Of a DNA stretch of 7,163 bases, positions 1-6,186 are shown piece after piece. Where the stretch lies: positions 1 through 7,163 of the forward strand of contig JAJZQK010000161.1 of the NCBI GenBank assembly GCA_021847625.1, written 5' to 3'. Position numbers and translations under genes: made by a program. Every line of letters begins with the position of its first letter. Positions within the stretch are counted from its first letter, which is position 1. The DNA comes from Chloroflexota bacterium (lineage in GTDB: Bacteria; Chloroflexota; FW602-bin22; JAMCYS01). The notes below the pieces were generated by a model, which was not told where the DNA came from, did no database searches, and saw only the letters and a list, made by a program, of their open reading frames with translations.

Positions 1-1142
1 ACGCGCATCATTTCGCGCAGATCATCCCGACTGGCGTGCCCGGAGACATGCACCCCCTCCGCCACGGCGCCGTAGATGACGGTGGCTCCTCGACGAAAGA
101 GGTTGTCGATTGTCCTGGCGACGGTTTCCTCGTTGCCTGGAATGGGGTTGGCGGCGATGACGACCGTGTCGTGTCTGTCGACTCTGATGGCCGGATGGTC
201 GCCGGCGGCGATGCGCGCCAGAGCCGAGGTCGGCTCTCCCTGGCTGCCGGTAGTTAGCAGCACCACCTGCTCGGGCGGCAGGTTTCGCACCTGGTGGAGA
301 TCCACCACAACGCCGGCGGGCAGATCCACCTGGCCCAAGTCTTTCGCGACGGCGAGGTTCTGCGCCATACTGCGTCCCACGACGCCCACTTTGCGCCCGT
401 AGCGCGCGGCGATTTTGATCGTCTGTTCCAGGCGGGTGATGTTGGAGGCGAAAGTCGTCACTACCACCCGACCTCGGGCGCTGGCCACAATGCGGTCGAG
501 CGTCTCGCCGACCACTCTCTCGGAAGGGGTGTAGCCGGGTTCCTCGGCCCGCACGCAGTCCGAGAGGAGCACCAGGACTCCTTCCGTGCCTAGTTGACGT
601 AACCGTGGCAGGTCCGTTGGCCAGCTGTCGACCGGGGTGGGGTCGAGCTTGAAATCGCCGGTGTGCACCAGAGTGCCGTCCGGAGTTCTCAGGATCACGC
701 CGGCGGCATCTGGCACGCTGTGCGTGACGTGAAAGAGTTCCAGCGTCAACTTGCCCAGGCGCACCTGCTCGCCGGGCCTCAGGGGACGCATGCTGGCCCG
801 GTCGAGGACGTGCAGTTCGCGCGTGCGGGTGGCAGCCAGGCCCAGCGTCAGGGCGGTGCCGTAAACCGGTACCTCGCCCGCGAGCTGCTGCAGAAGATAG
901 GGTAAGGCACCGATGTGATCGTCGTGCCCGTGGGTGAAAACGATGCCGCGCAGCTTGGCCTGGTTCTCGACCACGTAGCGGAAGTCAGGGATAACCAGGT
1001 CGATGCCATGCATCGCCTCGTCGGGGAACATCACCCCCGCGTCGATGAGCACTAGGTCTTCGTCGGTCTCCACCACGGTCGAGTTCTTGCCGACTTCGCC
1101 GACCCCGCCTAGTGGTATGACCCTCAGTCCTTCTGCCGCCAA
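1..1142 (-). CDS. rnj: Ribonuclease J, 3' end beyond the window (380 residues visible)
   Basis: Metallo-beta-lactamase/beta-CASP RNase with 5'-3' exo- and endonuclease activity, cytoplasmic, acting in mRNA decay and rRNA maturation. I translated it by hand; the frame is open from 1142 to the left edge. Counted from the proposed start, it shows LRVIPLGGVGEVGKN (6-20), the zinc motif HGHDDH (71-76), HSVPD (141-145), GDFK (162-165), the beta-CASP region with TTFASN, then TTGSQGEP, NPIPGNE and the C-terminal metal motif HVSGHAS (365-371). All expected metal ligands in the visible part are present. Family members are about 550 residues, so roughly 170 C-terminal residues are missing. The start is a TTG at 1142-1140, chosen because it places LRVIPLGG close to the N-terminus as in relatives. 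Its ribosome binding site is poor and an out-of-frame ATG at 1168 looks better (see findings). The gene follows the rplL terminator, so it probably has its own promoter. The visible part does not separate J1 from J2. Confidence 0.93.
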   Translation of the reverse strand, partial: MAAEGLRVIPLGGVGEVGKNSTVVETDEDLVLIDAGVMFPDEAMHGIDLVIPDFRYVVENQAKLRGIVFTHGHDDHIGALPYLLQQLAGEVPVYGTALTLGLAATRTRELHVLDRASMRPLRPGEQVRLGKLTLELFHVTHSVPDAAGVILRTPDGTLVHTGDFKLDPTPVDSWPTDLPRLRQLGTEGVLVLLSDCVRAEEPGYTPSERVVGETLDRIVASARGRVVVTTFASNITRLEQTIKIAARYGRKVGVVGRSMAQNLAVAKDLGQVDLPAGVVVDLHQVRNLPPEQVVLLTTGSQGEPTSALARIAAGDHPAIRVDRHDTVVIAANPIPGNEETVARTIDNLFRRGATVIYGAVAEGVHVSGHASRDDLREMMR

Positions 1143-1168
1143 AAGAGCGCACCCCCGCCGAAAAGCAT
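1124..1168 (-). other. Possible 14-codon upstream ORF overlapping the RNase J start
   Basis: An ATG at 1168-1166 has a good Shine-Dalgarno match, GAGGT, four bases upstream. It opens a 14-codon frame (MLFGGGALFWRQKD) that ends in TGA at 1126-1124, just inside RNase J but in another frame. It could be a leader peptide coupled to RNase J. It could also be the true RNase J start, displaced by a one-base error in the run of five G: one more G would join ATG to the RNase J frame. It may also be chance. Confidence 0.25.
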
Positions 1169-1260
1169 AGATACCTCTATCACCACGGCTAAGCACGAAG
1201 GGTGCCAGGGCAAGCTAGCGAGTCAGCCCAGGTCGCGGCTGAGGTTGAGACAACGCGAAA

Positions 1261-1294
1261 GCCGCCTCTGCGCTCAACCGAGCGCAGAGGCGGC
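1261..1294 (-). terminator. Rho-independent-type terminator after rplL
   Basis: Perfect 14-bp stem: GCCGCCTCTGCGCT (1261-1274) pairs with AGCGCAGAGGCGGC (1281-1294) around a 6-nt loop (1275-1280). On the transcribed minus strand it begins 13 nt after the rplL stop and is followed by TTTCGCGTT. The U tract is short, but the stem is very stable and lies exactly at the end of the rplJL unit. It separates the ribosomal operon from RNase J. Confidence 0.85.
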
Positions 1295-1307
1295 CGGGAC
1301 AGTCCGC

Positions 1308-1694
1308 CTACTTGACCTGGACGGTCGCGCCGGCGGCTTCCAGCTTGGCCTTGGCGGCCTCGGCCTCGGCCTTGTTGACGGCTTCCTTGACCGACTTCGG
1401 CGCTGCCTCGACCAGGTCCTTGGCTTCCTTCAGGCCCAACGTCGTCAGCTCGCGGACGGCCTTGATCACATTAATCTTGTTGGGGCCGACTTCCGCAAGC
1501 ACGACGTCGAACTCCGTCTGCTCCTCCACTGGCGCGGCCGCCGCGGCCGCGCCGGCGGCTGGGGCTGCCGCTACCGCCACCGGGGCGGCAGCACTAACGC
1601 CGAAGCGCTCCTCGAGGGCCTTCACCAGATCGGCCAACTCGAGTACGGTCATGCTCTCGATCGCTTGAATCATCTCTTCCTTGGTCATTGCCAT
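1308..1694 (-). CDS. rplL: 50S ribosomal protein L7/L12
   Basis: Stalk protein of the large ribosomal subunit. Dimers bind the C-terminal tail of L10 and recruit translational GTPases such as EF-Tu and EF-G. The 128-residue length is normal. Residues 1-33 form the N-terminal dimerisation domain ([20 protein letters not shown]). Residues about 34-57 are an Ala/Pro-rich hinge. Residues about 60-128 form the C-terminal factor-binding domain, with [20 protein letters not shown] and a GATVQVK end. The ATG at 1694 is preceded by GGGAGGA, which overlaps the rplJ stop, but the spacing is long (about 13 nt). A second ATG two codons later gives an equally plausible N-terminus. It lies 9 nt after rplJ, as expected for translational coupling, and is followed by a strong terminator. 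Confidence 0.98.
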   Translation of the reverse strand: MAMTKEEMIQAIESMTVLELADLVKALEERFGVSAAAPVAVAAAPAAGAAAAAAPVEEQTEFDVVLAEVGPNKINVIKAVRELTTLGLKEAKDLVEAAPKSVKEAVNKAEAEAAKAKLEAAGATVQVK

Positions 1695-1703
1695 GGTAGC
1701 TAC

Positions 1704-2240
1704 TTATCCTCCCTGCTCTGCTGTTAGCTGGTCCTTGCGGGCCTGCAATACGTACATAAGACCGCGGACAGTGCCGCCGAGAACGGTCACCAGACCGGAA
1801 ATTGGCGCCTGCATTCCGCCGACCACGCGAGCCAGGAGAACCTCGCGGGGCGGCAAATCGGCCAGTTGCTGGACGAGATCGGCGGCGAGAACGCGCTTGC
1901 CCAAAATGCCGCCCTTGATGGCGAAAACCTTGGACGCGCGCGCGTAGGTGGACAGCGCCTTGGCGGACTTGGCAATGTCCCTACTGTGGACGAACGCCAC
2001 GGCGGTGGGGCCCGCCAGGAACTGCTCGACGCTAGACTCGACGCCGCTCTGCGCGGCAGCACGCTTGATCAGGGTATTCTTCGCCACCATCAACTGGGTC
2101 TCGCCCTCGCGCAGCTGGCGCCGCAGCTGGCCGATCTCGGCCACGGTGAGGCCGCGATAGTCTGCCAGCACAGCCAGCTGGGAGTTCGCCAGTTCGTCGG
2201 CGATCTCCTTGACCGTGTCAACCTTCTTAGTCGTTGGCAC
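1704..2240 (-). CDS. rplJ: 50S ribosomal protein L10
   Basis: Base of the ribosomal stalk. It binds 23S rRNA next to L11 and carries the L7/L12 dimers on its C-terminal helix. The protein is 178 residues from a GTG start at 2240. I chose this start because AAAGGAGG (2247-2254) lies 6 nt upstream and because relatives begin this way (PTTKKVDTVKEIADEL). The frame stays open upstream to a GTG at 2312, but that extension would run through the leader hairpin and is not L10-like. Recognisable segments are LADYRGLTVAEIGQLRRQLR (residues 26-45), MVAKNTLIKRAA and FVHSRDIAKSAKAL. The helical tail ends in ARKDQLTAEQGG. With L12 it is the likely autoregulator of this unit, through the leader RNA just upstream. 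Confidence 0.97.
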   Translation of the reverse strand: MPTTKKVDTVKEIADELANSQLAVLADYRGLTVAEIGQLRRQLREGETQLMVAKNTLIKRAAAQSGVESSVEQFLAGPTAVAFVHSRDIAKSAKALSTYARASKVFAIKGGILGKRVLAADLVQQLADLPPREVLLARVVGGMQAPISGLVTVLGGTVRGLMYVLQARKDQLTAEQGG

Positions 2241-2246
2241 GCTTTC

Positions 2247-2254
2247 CCTCCTTT
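2247..2254 (-). promoter_or_regulatory. Ribosome binding site fixing the rplJ start
   Basis: AAAGGAGG on the minus strand, 6 nt before GTG at 2240. It is the best Shine-Dalgarno match in the window. It supports the GTG start over the longer open frame. It lies only about 12 nt downstream of the attenuator-like hairpin, so folding of that region could also affect translation. Confidence 0.85.
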
Positions 2255-2266
2255 CGAACGAACAGA

Positions 2267-2294
2267 AATCCTCGCGCCCGTAGACGCGAGGATT
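2267..2294 (-). terminator. Attenuator-like hairpin in the rplJL leader
   Basis: Perfect 10-bp stem: AATCCTCGCG (2267-2276) pairs with CGCGAGGATT (2285-2294), with an 8-nt loop (2277-2284). On the transcript it is followed by UCUGUUCGUU, a weak U-rich stretch, then the rplJ ribosome binding site. In B. subtilis, L10 with L12 represses rplJL by promoting a leader terminator, and this stem sits where such a terminator would be. The poor U tract leaves open that it acts on translation or only as a structural element. Confidence 0.6.
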
Positions 2295-2349
2295 CGCCGA
2301 TTCGTGAACCACCCCGGGGCCCGTTGTGTCAAAACAGGCGGGAGGGTTG

Positions 2350-2420
2350 CTGCCGGCGCACCTCGGCGGGCTGGTGTATTGAGCGCGTGAGCGCGCCCGC
2401 TGTCTACGGCGCTGTCGTGA
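2350..2420 (-). ncRNA. L10 leader RNA (ribosomal protein L10/L12 autoregulatory element)
   Basis: Between rplA and rplJ the transcript carries the hallmark bases of the L10 leader family: CCGUAGACAG (2409-2400) on one side and CCGCCGAGGU (2369-2360) on the other. They flank a 6-bp helix, GCGGGC (2400-2395) with GCCCGC (2371-2366). A small GC-rich hairpin and CUCAAUACACC lie inside this helix, and GCGC (2412-2409) with GCGC (2359-2356) can close it outside. The L10(L12)4 complex is known to bind this motif in several bacteria and repress rplJL. The assignment rests on remembered family consensus and position; a covariance search was not possible. The exact ends are estimates. Confidence 0.85.
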
Positions 2421-2438
2421 GCTTTGTCTATGCGGTTA

Positions 2439-3158
2439 TCAGGCGACTGCCGCCAGGGCGGTAGCCGCTCCGAGGTCAAGCGCGATGCCTGGCCCCATCG
2501 TAGTCGTGACGGTGATGCTGCGAATATACTGGCCTTTGGCACCCGAGGGCTTGGCGCGCACGATGGCGTCGACCAGCGCCGCCAGGTTCTCCCGCAGCTT
2601 GTCCTCGGGGAAGCTCAACTTGCCGACCGGAACGTGGATGAGCGCGGTGCGATCGAGCTTGAACTCGACGCGGCCCTTGCGGGAGTCGCGAATCACGCGC
2701 TGCAAGTCCCCCGGCTGGGCGATGGTGCCGGACTTCGGGTTCGGCATCAGGCCGCGGCGGCCGAGGATCTTGCCGAGCTTGCCGACCTTGCCCATCATGT
2801 CGGGCGTGGCCAGAGCGATGTCGAAATCCAGCCAGCCGCCCTCGATGCGCTTGATAAGGTCGTCGCCGCCCACGTAGTCGGCGCCCGCTTCTTCGGCCAG
2901 CCGCTGCCCCTCACCCTGGGTGAAGACGAGCACGCGGATGGTCTTGCCCAGGCCGTTAGGCAGCAGGGCGACTCCGCGCACCTGTTGGTCGGCGTGGCGA
3001 GGATCGACACCCATGCGCAAATGGACCTCGACCGTGGGATCGAACTTGACGTAGCTGGTCTGCTTGGCGAGGGCGATGGCCTCGTCGGGCGTGTAAGCCT
3101 TGCTCTGGTCGATGAGCTTGGCAATCTCCTGATACTTCTTGCCGTGCTTGGTTGCCAT
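2439..3158 (-). CDS. rplA: 50S ribosomal protein L1
   Basis: Forms the mobile L1 stalk of the large subunit, which helps release deacylated tRNA from the E site. In many bacteria it also represses its own mRNA. The length of 239 residues is close to normal (about 230). The N-terminal part ([41 protein letters not shown] in pieces, 22-62) is followed by domain II (about 68-160) with the signature [13 protein letters not shown] (133-145). The chain returns to domain I with [17 protein letters not shown] (208-224). The last 15 residues are an Ala-rich tail. The ATG at 3158 has AGGAG 6 nt upstream. It lies 69 nt after rplK and 198 nt before rplJ; the latter gap is the L10 leader. Confidence 0.97.
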   Translation of the reverse strand: MATKHGKKYQEIAKLIDQSKAYTPDEAIALAKQTSYVKFDPTVEVHLRMGVDPRHADQQVRGVALLPNGLGKTIRVLVFTQGEGQRLAEEAGADYVGGDDLIKRIEGGWLDFDIALATPDMMGKVGKLGKILGRRGLMPNPKSGTIAQPGDLQRVIRDSRKGRVEFKLDRTALIHVPVGKLSFPEDKLRENLAALVDAIVRAKPSGAKGQYIRSITVTTTMGPGIALDLGAATALAAVA

Positions 3159-3206
3159 TGTTTCTCCTGTTGTGGTGCCTGCGGGCCCTCTGGGGTCCTC
3201 CCACGA

Positions 3207-3232
3207 ACTACCGGCGGCTGCGCGCCGCTAGT
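3207..3232 (-). other. Small hairpin at the rplK stop codon
   Basis: GCGGC (3214-3218) pairs with GCCGC (3224-3228) around a 5-nt loop. ACTA (3207-3210) can also pair with TAGT (3229-3232), leaving a 3-nt bulge. The stem covers the rplK stop codon. There is no U tract after it, so it is not a terminator. It might stabilise or process the rplK-rplA message, or may simply reflect GC-rich sequence. Confidence 0.35.
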
Positions 3233-3653
3233 CTACTATCTCGATGCCCATGCTCCGTGCCGAGCCCTCGATCATCTTCTCGGCGGCTGCCACGTCATTG
3301 GCGTTGAGGTCCTTGAGTTTGGTCTCGGCTATCTGCCTGACCTGGGCGTGCGTCAGCGTGCCTGCCTTGGCGGTGCCGGTGGTGGAAGAGCCTTTCTCCA
3401 GCCCCAACGCCTTCTTGATCAGGTCCGTGGCGGGCGGCGTCTTGGTGACGAAGGTGAACGAGCGATCCTCGAAGATGGTGATCTCCACCGGGATGACCGT
3501 GCCGGCCTGCGCCGCCGTTCGCTCGTTGTACTCCTTGACGAAGGCCATGATGTTCACGCCGTGCTGGCCCAGAGCAGGGCCAACGGGCGGCGCCGGGTTA
3601 GCCTTCCCGGCAGTTATCTGCAGTTTGACAATCGCCTTGACTTTCTTAGCCAT
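3228..3653 (-). CDS. rplK: 50S ribosomal protein L11
   Basis: Binds the GTPase-associated centre of 23S rRNA at the stalk base, next to L10, and takes part in factor binding and stringent-response sensing. The length of 141 residues is exactly typical. The N-terminal domain carries [19 protein letters not shown] (11-29), with the conserved prolines that form the thiopeptide-antibiotic site, then [15 protein letters not shown] (32-46). The C-terminal RNA-binding domain ends in [18 protein letters not shown] and RSMGIEIVD. The ATG at 3653 follows only a weak Shine-Dalgarno (CAGG, about 2 nt of spacing), unusual for such a highly expressed gene. It lies 77 nt after nusG. Confidence 0.98.
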   Translation of the reverse strand: MAKKVKAIVKLQITAGKANPAPPVGPALGQHGVNIMAFVKEYNERTAAQAGTVIPVEITIFEDRSFTFVTKTPPATDLIKKALGLEKGSSTTGTAKAGTLTHAQVRQIAETKLKDLNANDVAAAEKMIEGSARSMGIEIVD

Positions 3654-3730
3654 AACCTGAGTAGAGGGTTGGGCCTAGATGCCTGCCTTCGCGGCCTACC
3701 CGCGTCTCTACCCGCTACCCTCCTTGCGCC

Positions 3731-4324
3731 TTACAGTTTCTCTACCTGTAGGAAGTCCAGTTCCACCGGGGTTTCCCGGCCGAAGAAGGACACGAGCACA
3801 CGTACCTTGCCCTTCTCGTAGCTCAGGTCGTCCACCACGCCGATGAAGTCGGCGAACGGTCCGTCGACAATGCGCACGCTCTGCCCCTTGCTGAAGGCCA
3901 CCTTGATGCGTGGCGCTTCCACCCGCATCTGCTTGAGGATGGCCTTGACCTCGTCCTCCCGCAGAGGCACGGGCTTGTTGCCTGAGCCAACGAACCCCGT
4001 CACCCCCGGGGTGTTGCGCACCACGTACCACGACTCGTCGGACATCGCCATCTCGACCAGCACGTAGCCGGGGAAGATCTTGCGCTGCACGGTCCGGCGC
4101 TGGCCGTCCTTGATCTCGATCTCGTCTTCGACGGGCACGACCACCTGGAAGACGCGATTCTGCATATCCATGGTCTGGATACGATGCTCCAGGTTGGTCT
4201 TCACTTTGTTCTCGTAGCCGGAGTAGGTGTGGATAACGAACCACTCCTTGTTCGCCGCCGACGTCTGCTCCGCGGCGGGGGCGCTCTCTTCGGCTACCTG
4301 GTCGCTAGTTTCTTCTGCATCCAT
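3731..4324 (-). CDS. nusG: Transcription termination/antitermination factor NusG
   Basis: General elongation factor of the Spt5/NusG family. It binds RNA polymerase through its N-terminal domain and contacts Rho or ribosomal protein S10 through its KOW domain. It has 197 residues. After an acidic, probably disordered extension (2-26), the NGN domain starts at KEWFVIHTYSGYENKVK (26-42) and includes KIFPGYVLVEM (82-92) and VRNTPGVTGFVGSGNKP (102-118). The KOW domain follows at about 145-197 (FSKGQSVRIVDGPFADF, then SFFGRETPVELDF). The ATG at 4324 begins 10 nt after the secE stop and has only a weak ribosome binding site, so translation is probably coupled to secE. The acidic N-terminal extension is longer than in E. 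coli NusG (181 residues) but is common in some phyla. Confidence 0.97.
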   Translation of the reverse strand: MDAEETSDQVAEESAPAAEQTSAANKEWFVIHTYSGYENKVKTNLEHRIQTMDMQNRVFQVVVPVEDEIEIKDGQRRTVQRKIFPGYVLVEMAMSDESWYVVRNTPGVTGFVGSGNKPVPLREDEVKAILKQMRVEAPRIKVAFSKGQSVRIVDGPFADFIGVVDDLSYEKGKVRVLVSFFGRETPVELDFLQVEKL

Positions 4325-4334
4325 CGCTTATCGC

Positions 4335-4655
4335 CTATAGACTGGCCACGAGGGTTTCGAAGAACAGCTTGAACAGGTAGTCCACGCCGCCCAACAGTGC
4401 CCCCATTGCCACGGAAACGAGGATGACTATCAGGGTAAGCCTGATCGCCTCTTCGCGCGTGGGCCAGACGACCTTCCTTAATTCGGACCGAGTATCGCGG
4501 ATGAAGCGCCCGGCTCCCTCCGCCCTGGCCGACAGGCCCCCGCCCACGCTGAACGGCGAGCGTACCTTGGGCGGAGTAGCAGCCGGCCGGCTGGGTGCAG
4601 CCGGGGCTGGCTTGGCTGGACGCAGCGCGGTCCGGCCCTTGGTCCTGTCTTTCAC
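4335..4655 (-). CDS. secE: Preprotein translocase subunit SecE
   Basis: Essential membrane subunit of the SecYEG protein-export channel; it clamps SecY. It has 106 residues. The first 45 are basic and Pro/Ala-rich, with no sign of a membrane segment. The conserved amphipathic SecE region follows: [20 protein letters not shown] (51-70). A single hydrophobic transmembrane segment lies at about 72-93 ([19 protein letters not shown]). The short one-helix form is usual outside the enterics. The GTG start at 4655 has GGGAG several bases upstream, inside rpmG, and overlaps the rpmG stop as GTGA, so the two are translationally coupled. The order rpmG-secE-nusG is the classical arrangement. The tRNA-Trp often found between rpmG and secE in other bacteria is absent. 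Confidence 0.96.
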   Translation of the reverse strand: MKDRTKGRTALRPAKPAPAAPSRPAATPPKVRSPFSVGGGLSARAEGAGRFIRDTRSELRKVVWPTREEAIRLTLIVILVSVAMGALLGGVDYLFKLFFETLVASL

Positions 4656-4822
4656 TTGGTCTCCCTGTGGGCCGTGTGCACACGGCAGCGCGGGCAGTAC
4701 TTATCCAGTGACAGCCGGTCAGGGTCGTTCCTTCGATTCTTGCTGGTCGTGTAGTTGCGCTCCTTGCACTTCGTGCAGGCGAGCGTAATCGTGATCCTGG
4801 CTTCCTGTTTCTTCTTTGCCAT
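4652..4822 (-). CDS. rpmG: 50S ribosomal protein L33, zinc-binding (four-Cys) form
   Basis: Small protein of the large subunit near the E site. I read this 56-residue frame by hand: it starts [20 protein letters not shown], continues with [20 protein letters not shown] and ends [16 protein letters not shown]. The two CxxC pairs (CTKC at 16-19, CPRC at 43-46) form the zinc ribbon of the 'C+' type L33. The [10 protein letters not shown] segment is a family hallmark. The ATG at 4822 follows AGGA about 5 nt upstream. Its TGA stop (4654-4652) overlaps the secE GTG start. It lies 61 nt after tuf, across a hairpin. Confidence 0.96.
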   Translation of the reverse strand: MAKKKQEARITITLACTKCKERNYTTSKNRRNDPDRLSLDKYCPRCRVHTAHRETK

Positions 4823-4838
4823 TGTGTCCTATCCAGTG

Positions 4839-4866
4839 GCTGAGCGCGGGTCGGTCCGCGCTCAGC
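4839..4866 (-). other. Intercistronic hairpin between tuf and rpmG
   Basis: Perfect 11-bp stem: GCTGAGCGCGG (4839-4849) pairs with CCGCGCTCAGC (4856-4866), with a 6-nt loop. On the transcript it is followed by CACTGGATAG, not by a U tract, and then by the rpmG ribosome binding site. It therefore does not look like a full terminator. A processing site or a 3'-end stabiliser for the abundant tuf message would fit. It could also lower expression of the downstream genes relative to tuf. Confidence 0.65.
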
Positions 4867-4883
4867 ATTCGTGCTCTCGGCGG

Positions 4884-6086
4884 CTACTCAGTGATCTTAG
4901 TGACGACGCCGGCGCCGACGGTATGGCCGCCCTCGCGGATAGCGAAGTGCAGGCTTTCCTCCATGGCGATGGGCATAATCAGTTGCACTTCCAGGCGCAC
5001 GTCGTCACCTGGCATCACCATCTCTACCCCCTCGGGCAGAGTCACCGAGCCCGTGACGTCGGTGGTCCTAAAGTAGAACTGCGGCCGGTAGCCCGTGAAG
5101 AACGGGGTGTGACGCCCCCCCTCCTCGCGCGAGAGTACGTACACCGCCGCCCCAAACTTGGCGTGCGGCTTGATCGAGCCCGGCTTGGCCAAGACCTGCC
5201 CGCGCTCCACCTCGTCTCGCTCAATGCCCCGCAACAGACAGCCTACGTTGTCTCCCGCCTGCCCCTGGTCCAGGATCTTGCGGAACATCTCTACCCCGGT
5301 GACCACCACCTTGCGCGTCTCCCGCTGCAGGCCCAGAATCTCTACCTCTTCTCCCGTCTTGACCACCCCTCGCTCCACCCGGCCCGTCACCACCGTGCCT
5401 CTGCCCTTGATGCCAAACACGTCCTCGATGGGCATCAAGAAGGGCTGATCCACCGCTCGCTGGGGGGTCGGGATGTAGGAGTCCACCGCCGCCATCAACT
5501 GGTTGATCGACTCGTACTCCGGGGCATCGGGATCGTTGGAGGAGGACTCCAAGGCCTTGAGGGCCGAGCCCCGAATGATGGGTATCTCATCCCCCGGGAA
5601 CTGGTAGCGACTCAGCAGCTCCCTCAACTCCAACTCCACCAACTCCAACAGCTCCGGGTCGTCCATCGCGTCCACCTTGTTGAGGTAGACCACGATGGCC
5701 GGCACCTCCACCTGGCGCGCCAAGAGGATGTGCTCTCTGGTCTGGGGCATCGGCCCGTCGGGGGCACTGACCACCAAGATGGCCCCGTCCATCTGCGCCG
5801 CCCCGGTGATCATGTTCTTGATGTAGTCGGCATGGCCCGGGCAGTCCACGTGCGCGTAGTGGCGCTTATCGGTCTCGTACTCGACGTGGGCAATGGCTAT
5901 GGTGATGCCGCGCGCTCGTTCCTCCGGGGCATTGTCGATGGAGTCGAAGGACCGATACTCGGCCTCCCCCCGCATCGCCAGTACCTTGGTGATGGCGGCC
6001 GTCAACGTCGTCTTACCATGGTCCACGTGACCGATCGTCCCTACGTTCACGTGCGGCTTCGTCCGCTCAAATCGCTTCTTGGCCAT
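4884..6086 (-). CDS. tuf: Translation elongation factor EF-Tu
   Basis: GTPase that delivers aminoacyl-tRNA to the ribosomal A site; cytoplasmic and among the most abundant proteins. The length of 400 residues is typical. The GTPase motifs are all present: G1 GHVDHGKT (19-26), the switch I threonine in RGITI (T62), G3 DCPGH (81-85) and G4 NKVD (136-139), with SAL as G5 near 175. Domains II and III follow, with [13 protein letters not shown] and the C-terminal [15 protein letters not shown]. The ATG at 6086 is set by the family N-terminus ([20 protein letters not shown]). The nearest strong Shine-Dalgarno, GGAGG, lies about 16 nt upstream, further than usual. The gene is the first protein gene after tRNA-Thr and is probably transcribed with it. 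Only one tuf copy is visible here; many bacteria carry two. Confidence 0.99.
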   Translation of the reverse strand: MAKKRFERTKPHVNVGTIGHVDHGKTTLTAAITKVLAMRGEAEYRSFDSIDNAPEERARGITIAIAHVEYETDKRHYAHVDCPGHADYIKNMITGAAQMDGAILVVSAPDGPMPQTREHILLARQVEVPAIVVYLNKVDAMDDPELLELVELELRELLSRYQFPGDEIPIIRGSALKALESSSNDPDAPEYESINQLMAAVDSYIPTPQRAVDQPFLMPIEDVFGIKGRGTVVTGRVERGVVKTGEEVEILGLQRETRKVVVTGVEMFRKILDQGQAGDNVGCLLRGIERDEVERGQVLAKPGSIKPHAKFGAAVYVLSREEGGRHTPFFTGYRPQFYFRTTDVTGSVTLPEGVEMVMPGDDVRLEVQLIMPIAMEESLHFAIREGGHTVGAGVVTKITE

Positions 6087-6131
6087 CTGTGCTTTGTCGC
6101 AACCTCCACGACGATGGTTGTGCTTCTAGTC

Positions 6132-6178
6132 GCAGACTCTCCACCTATCCGGACTGCCGGGCATCAATAGGGGTCTGC
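6132..6178 (-). other. Structured RNA segment between tRNA-Thr and tuf
   Basis: Three nested helices can form: GCAGAC (6132-6137) with GTCTGC (6173-6178), CCTAT (6144-6148) with ATAGG (6167-6171), and a tip CCGG (6149-6152) with CCGG (6157-6160) around a 4-nt loop. The internal loops are asymmetric. The fold lies 9 nt after the tRNA 3' end and well before the tuf ribosome binding site. It may assist release of the tRNA from the tuf message or control tuf. I recognise no known riboswitch or leader family in it. Confidence 0.45.
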
Positions 6179-6186
6179 CGCGGCGG

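Noticed and set aside
36..905. Several plus-strand frames opposite RNase J
   Set aside because: They are antisense to a continuous, motif-complete RNase J frame and encode nothing recognisable.
1167..1180. ATAGA-4 nt-TCTAT inverted repeat upstream of RNase J, considered as an operator
   Set aside because: Arms of 5 bp are expected by chance, and it overlaps the ribosome binding site of the small upstream ORF.
2241..2312. Longer L10 start (GTG at 2312, 24 extra residues)
   Set aside because: The extension lies in the leader hairpin region, does not resemble L10, and the GTG at 2240 has an excellent ribosome binding site.
2312..2322. CCCCGGGGCCC palindrome in the rplJ leader
   Set aside because: It is short and self-complementary without a proper loop; it may pair within the leader, but nothing ties it to a function.
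2424..3821. 465-codon open frame on the plus strand across rplA and rplK
   Set aside because: It runs antisense through two certain ribosomal protein genes and their gap, has a biased shadow-like composition and shows no domain.
4755..6170. 471-codon open frame on the plus strand opposite tuf
   Set aside because: It is an antisense shadow of the GC-rich tuf gene; the product is rich in His/Arg/Leu with no recognisable domain, while the opposite strand encodes a complete EF-Tu.
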